Assembly (NCBI RefSeq): GCF_000026365.1
Contig: NC_012993.1
Coordinates: 930,001 to 994,000, forward strand
Reading direction: 5' to 3'
Length of the DNA stretch: 64,000 nucleotides
Origin: Zygosaccharomyces rouxii
Lineage: Eukaryota; Ascomycota; Saccharomycetes; Saccharomycetales; Saccharomycetaceae
Part shown: one piece after another, positions 63,381-64,000 of the stretch
Layout of the letters: every line of letters starts with the position of its first letter
Numbering within the stretch: position 1 is the stretch's first letter
The notes under the pieces: model-generated
What the model was told of the DNA's origin: nothing
Database searches by the model: none
Seen by the model: only the letters and a program-made list of their open reading frames with translations
Translations under genes and position numbers: made by a program

Positions 63381-63388
63381 TCCGCGGC
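63381..63388 (+). promoter_or_regulatory. Imperfect PDRE TCCGCGGC
   Basis: One-base variant of TCCGCGGA, followed at once by a weaker TCTACGGA. It may be a degenerate site. Confidence 0.5.
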
Positions 63389-63706
63389 TTCTACGGAACT
63401 AATGACACCTTTTCTTGGGGCTGCAGGATAATTACCCTTTTAGAAATATCAATAATGGAAAACCTTTCCTGTGATTGTTTCCATCACTATTTTTATTATT
63501 GACGACCATTTCGTCCAGATGCAATACCCCACAATCTCCGAGATGATGAGATGAGTAAGGAAAGAAAAGAGAAGCATAAAAAGTTTAATAAGCTGTTTGA
63601 CAGGAACAATTGTCCCGCAAGACAACATCGGTCATTTTCATAGGTAGTACCTTTAAAATTGTTGTAGGGTATTCGCTTTCAATTAGTTAATTGTCAACTA
63701 TCCAAA

Positions 63707-64000
63707 ATGGAATTTGAACCTAAAAGTGAGGGCAGTTTGCCCAGTTATGAGGGGTTAGACAAAAGCGCTGAAGTCCAAGTTCAACGATTAGCTCATGGTG
63801 TTAACCCTATTCATGAAGGTGCTCCTCAGCTAGATCCGAATTCTTCGGATTTTTCGAGTAAGGCATGGATTCAAAATATGGCGAATTTGAGTTCGGAGGA
63901 TCCTGATCATTTTAAGCCATATCAGGTCGGATGTTGTTGGAAAGACCTTGCCGCTAGTGGTGCCTCGGCAGATGTCGCTTATCAGACTACTGTGGAAAAT
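63707..64000 (+). CDS. PDR5: Pdr5/Pdr15-type ABC multidrug transporter, N-terminal fragment
   Basis: The first 98 codons of a full-size ABCG (PDR) transporter that in yeast exports azoles and many other drugs across the plasma membrane. The frame is open to the window edge. Recognisable family segments are VNPIHEGAPQLDPNSSDFSS, KAWIQNMANLSSEDPDHFKPY and GASADVAYQTTVEN, which precede the first nucleotide-binding domain. S. cerevisiae has two paralogues at this position, PDR5 (after ATG40) and PDR15 (after MRP20); here both neighbours occur together, so this is the unduplicated counterpart. The rest of the gene lies outside the window. Confidence 0.93.
   Translation, partial: MEFEPKSEGSLPSYEGLDKSAEVQVQRLAHGVNPIHEGAPQLDPNSSDFSSKAWIQNMANLSSEDPDHFKPYQVGCCWKDLAASGASADVAYQTTVEN

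Larger units (their letters stand above)
62680..63706. promoter_or_regulatory. ATG40-PDR5/15 divergent region
   Basis: About 1.0 kb between divergent genes. It holds an ATCACGTG E-box at 62977-62984, three perfect and one imperfect Pdr1/Pdr3-type sites (63236-63388), a GATGAGATGAG stretch near 63544, and the leader of the ABC transporter gene. Confidence 0.8.

Overview
This is a 64 kb piece of nuclear chromosome from a budding yeast of the family Saccharomycetaceae. Genes are dense and almost intronless, CUG is read normally, and the products are close in sequence and length to Saccharomyces cerevisiae proteins (EF-2 842 aa, Rpb2 1224 aa, Rpb7 171 aa, each the S. cerevisiae length). I see no transposon, LTR, centromere or CRISPR. 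The genus is an inference: protein similarity suggests the Zygosaccharomyces/Torulaspora side of the family, but Lachancea-like yeasts are not excluded.

The clearest large-scale signal is gene order. Taken alternately, the genes reproduce two S. cerevisiae blocks: chromosome XV from VPS17 (YOR132W) to PDR5 (YOR153W) and chromosome IV from EFT2 (YDR385W) to PDR15 (YDR406W). Every recognised gene keeps the orientation I recall for S. cerevisiae. Three loci are single here where S. cerevisiae keeps a pair: EFT1/EFT2, BAG7/SAC7 and PDR5/PDR15. This is the pattern expected of a lineage that branched before the whole-genome duplication.

Layout. 0-9 kb: VPS17, EFT, MUS81 and a sugar-transporter-like gene (CIN10/YDR387C). 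9-21 kb: RVS167, a Sac7/Bag7 RhoGAP, UBA2, two tRNA-Gly genes, IDH2, an unrecognised C2-like gene and RUP1. 20.6-22.6 kb: a long gene-free upstream region of SFL1. 22.6-35 kb: SFL1, ARP8, a third tRNA-Gly, LSC1, THI80, SPT3, ELG1, PNO1. 35-49 kb: MDM32, SPP2, SHE9, RPT3, SMP3, SXM1, spliced NCB2, UTP5. 49-64 kb: HPT1, URH1, the divergent sporulation pair DIT2/DIT1, RPB7, MRPL23, RPB2, MRP20, ATG40, and the first 98 codons of a Pdr5/Pdr15-type ABC transporter cut by the window edge.

The genes are mostly unrelated housekeeping functions held together by ancestry. They cover translation, the Pol II core (RPB2, RPB7) and its regulators (SPT3, NCB2, ARP8), proteasome, ribosome assembly (PNO1, UTP5), mitochondrial translation and shape, TCA cycle (IDH2, LSC1), nucleoside salvage (HPT1, URH1) and the spore-wall pair. 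Several promoters carry recognisable sites: an Rpn4 box before RPT3, PAC and RRPE before PNO1 and UTP5, Pdr1/Pdr3 elements before the ABC transporter, and four TCACGTGA palindromes. The least explained items are the C2-like gene at 18.06 kb, the 2 kb upstream of SFL1, and paired complementary simple-sequence tracts in spacers between convergent genes.
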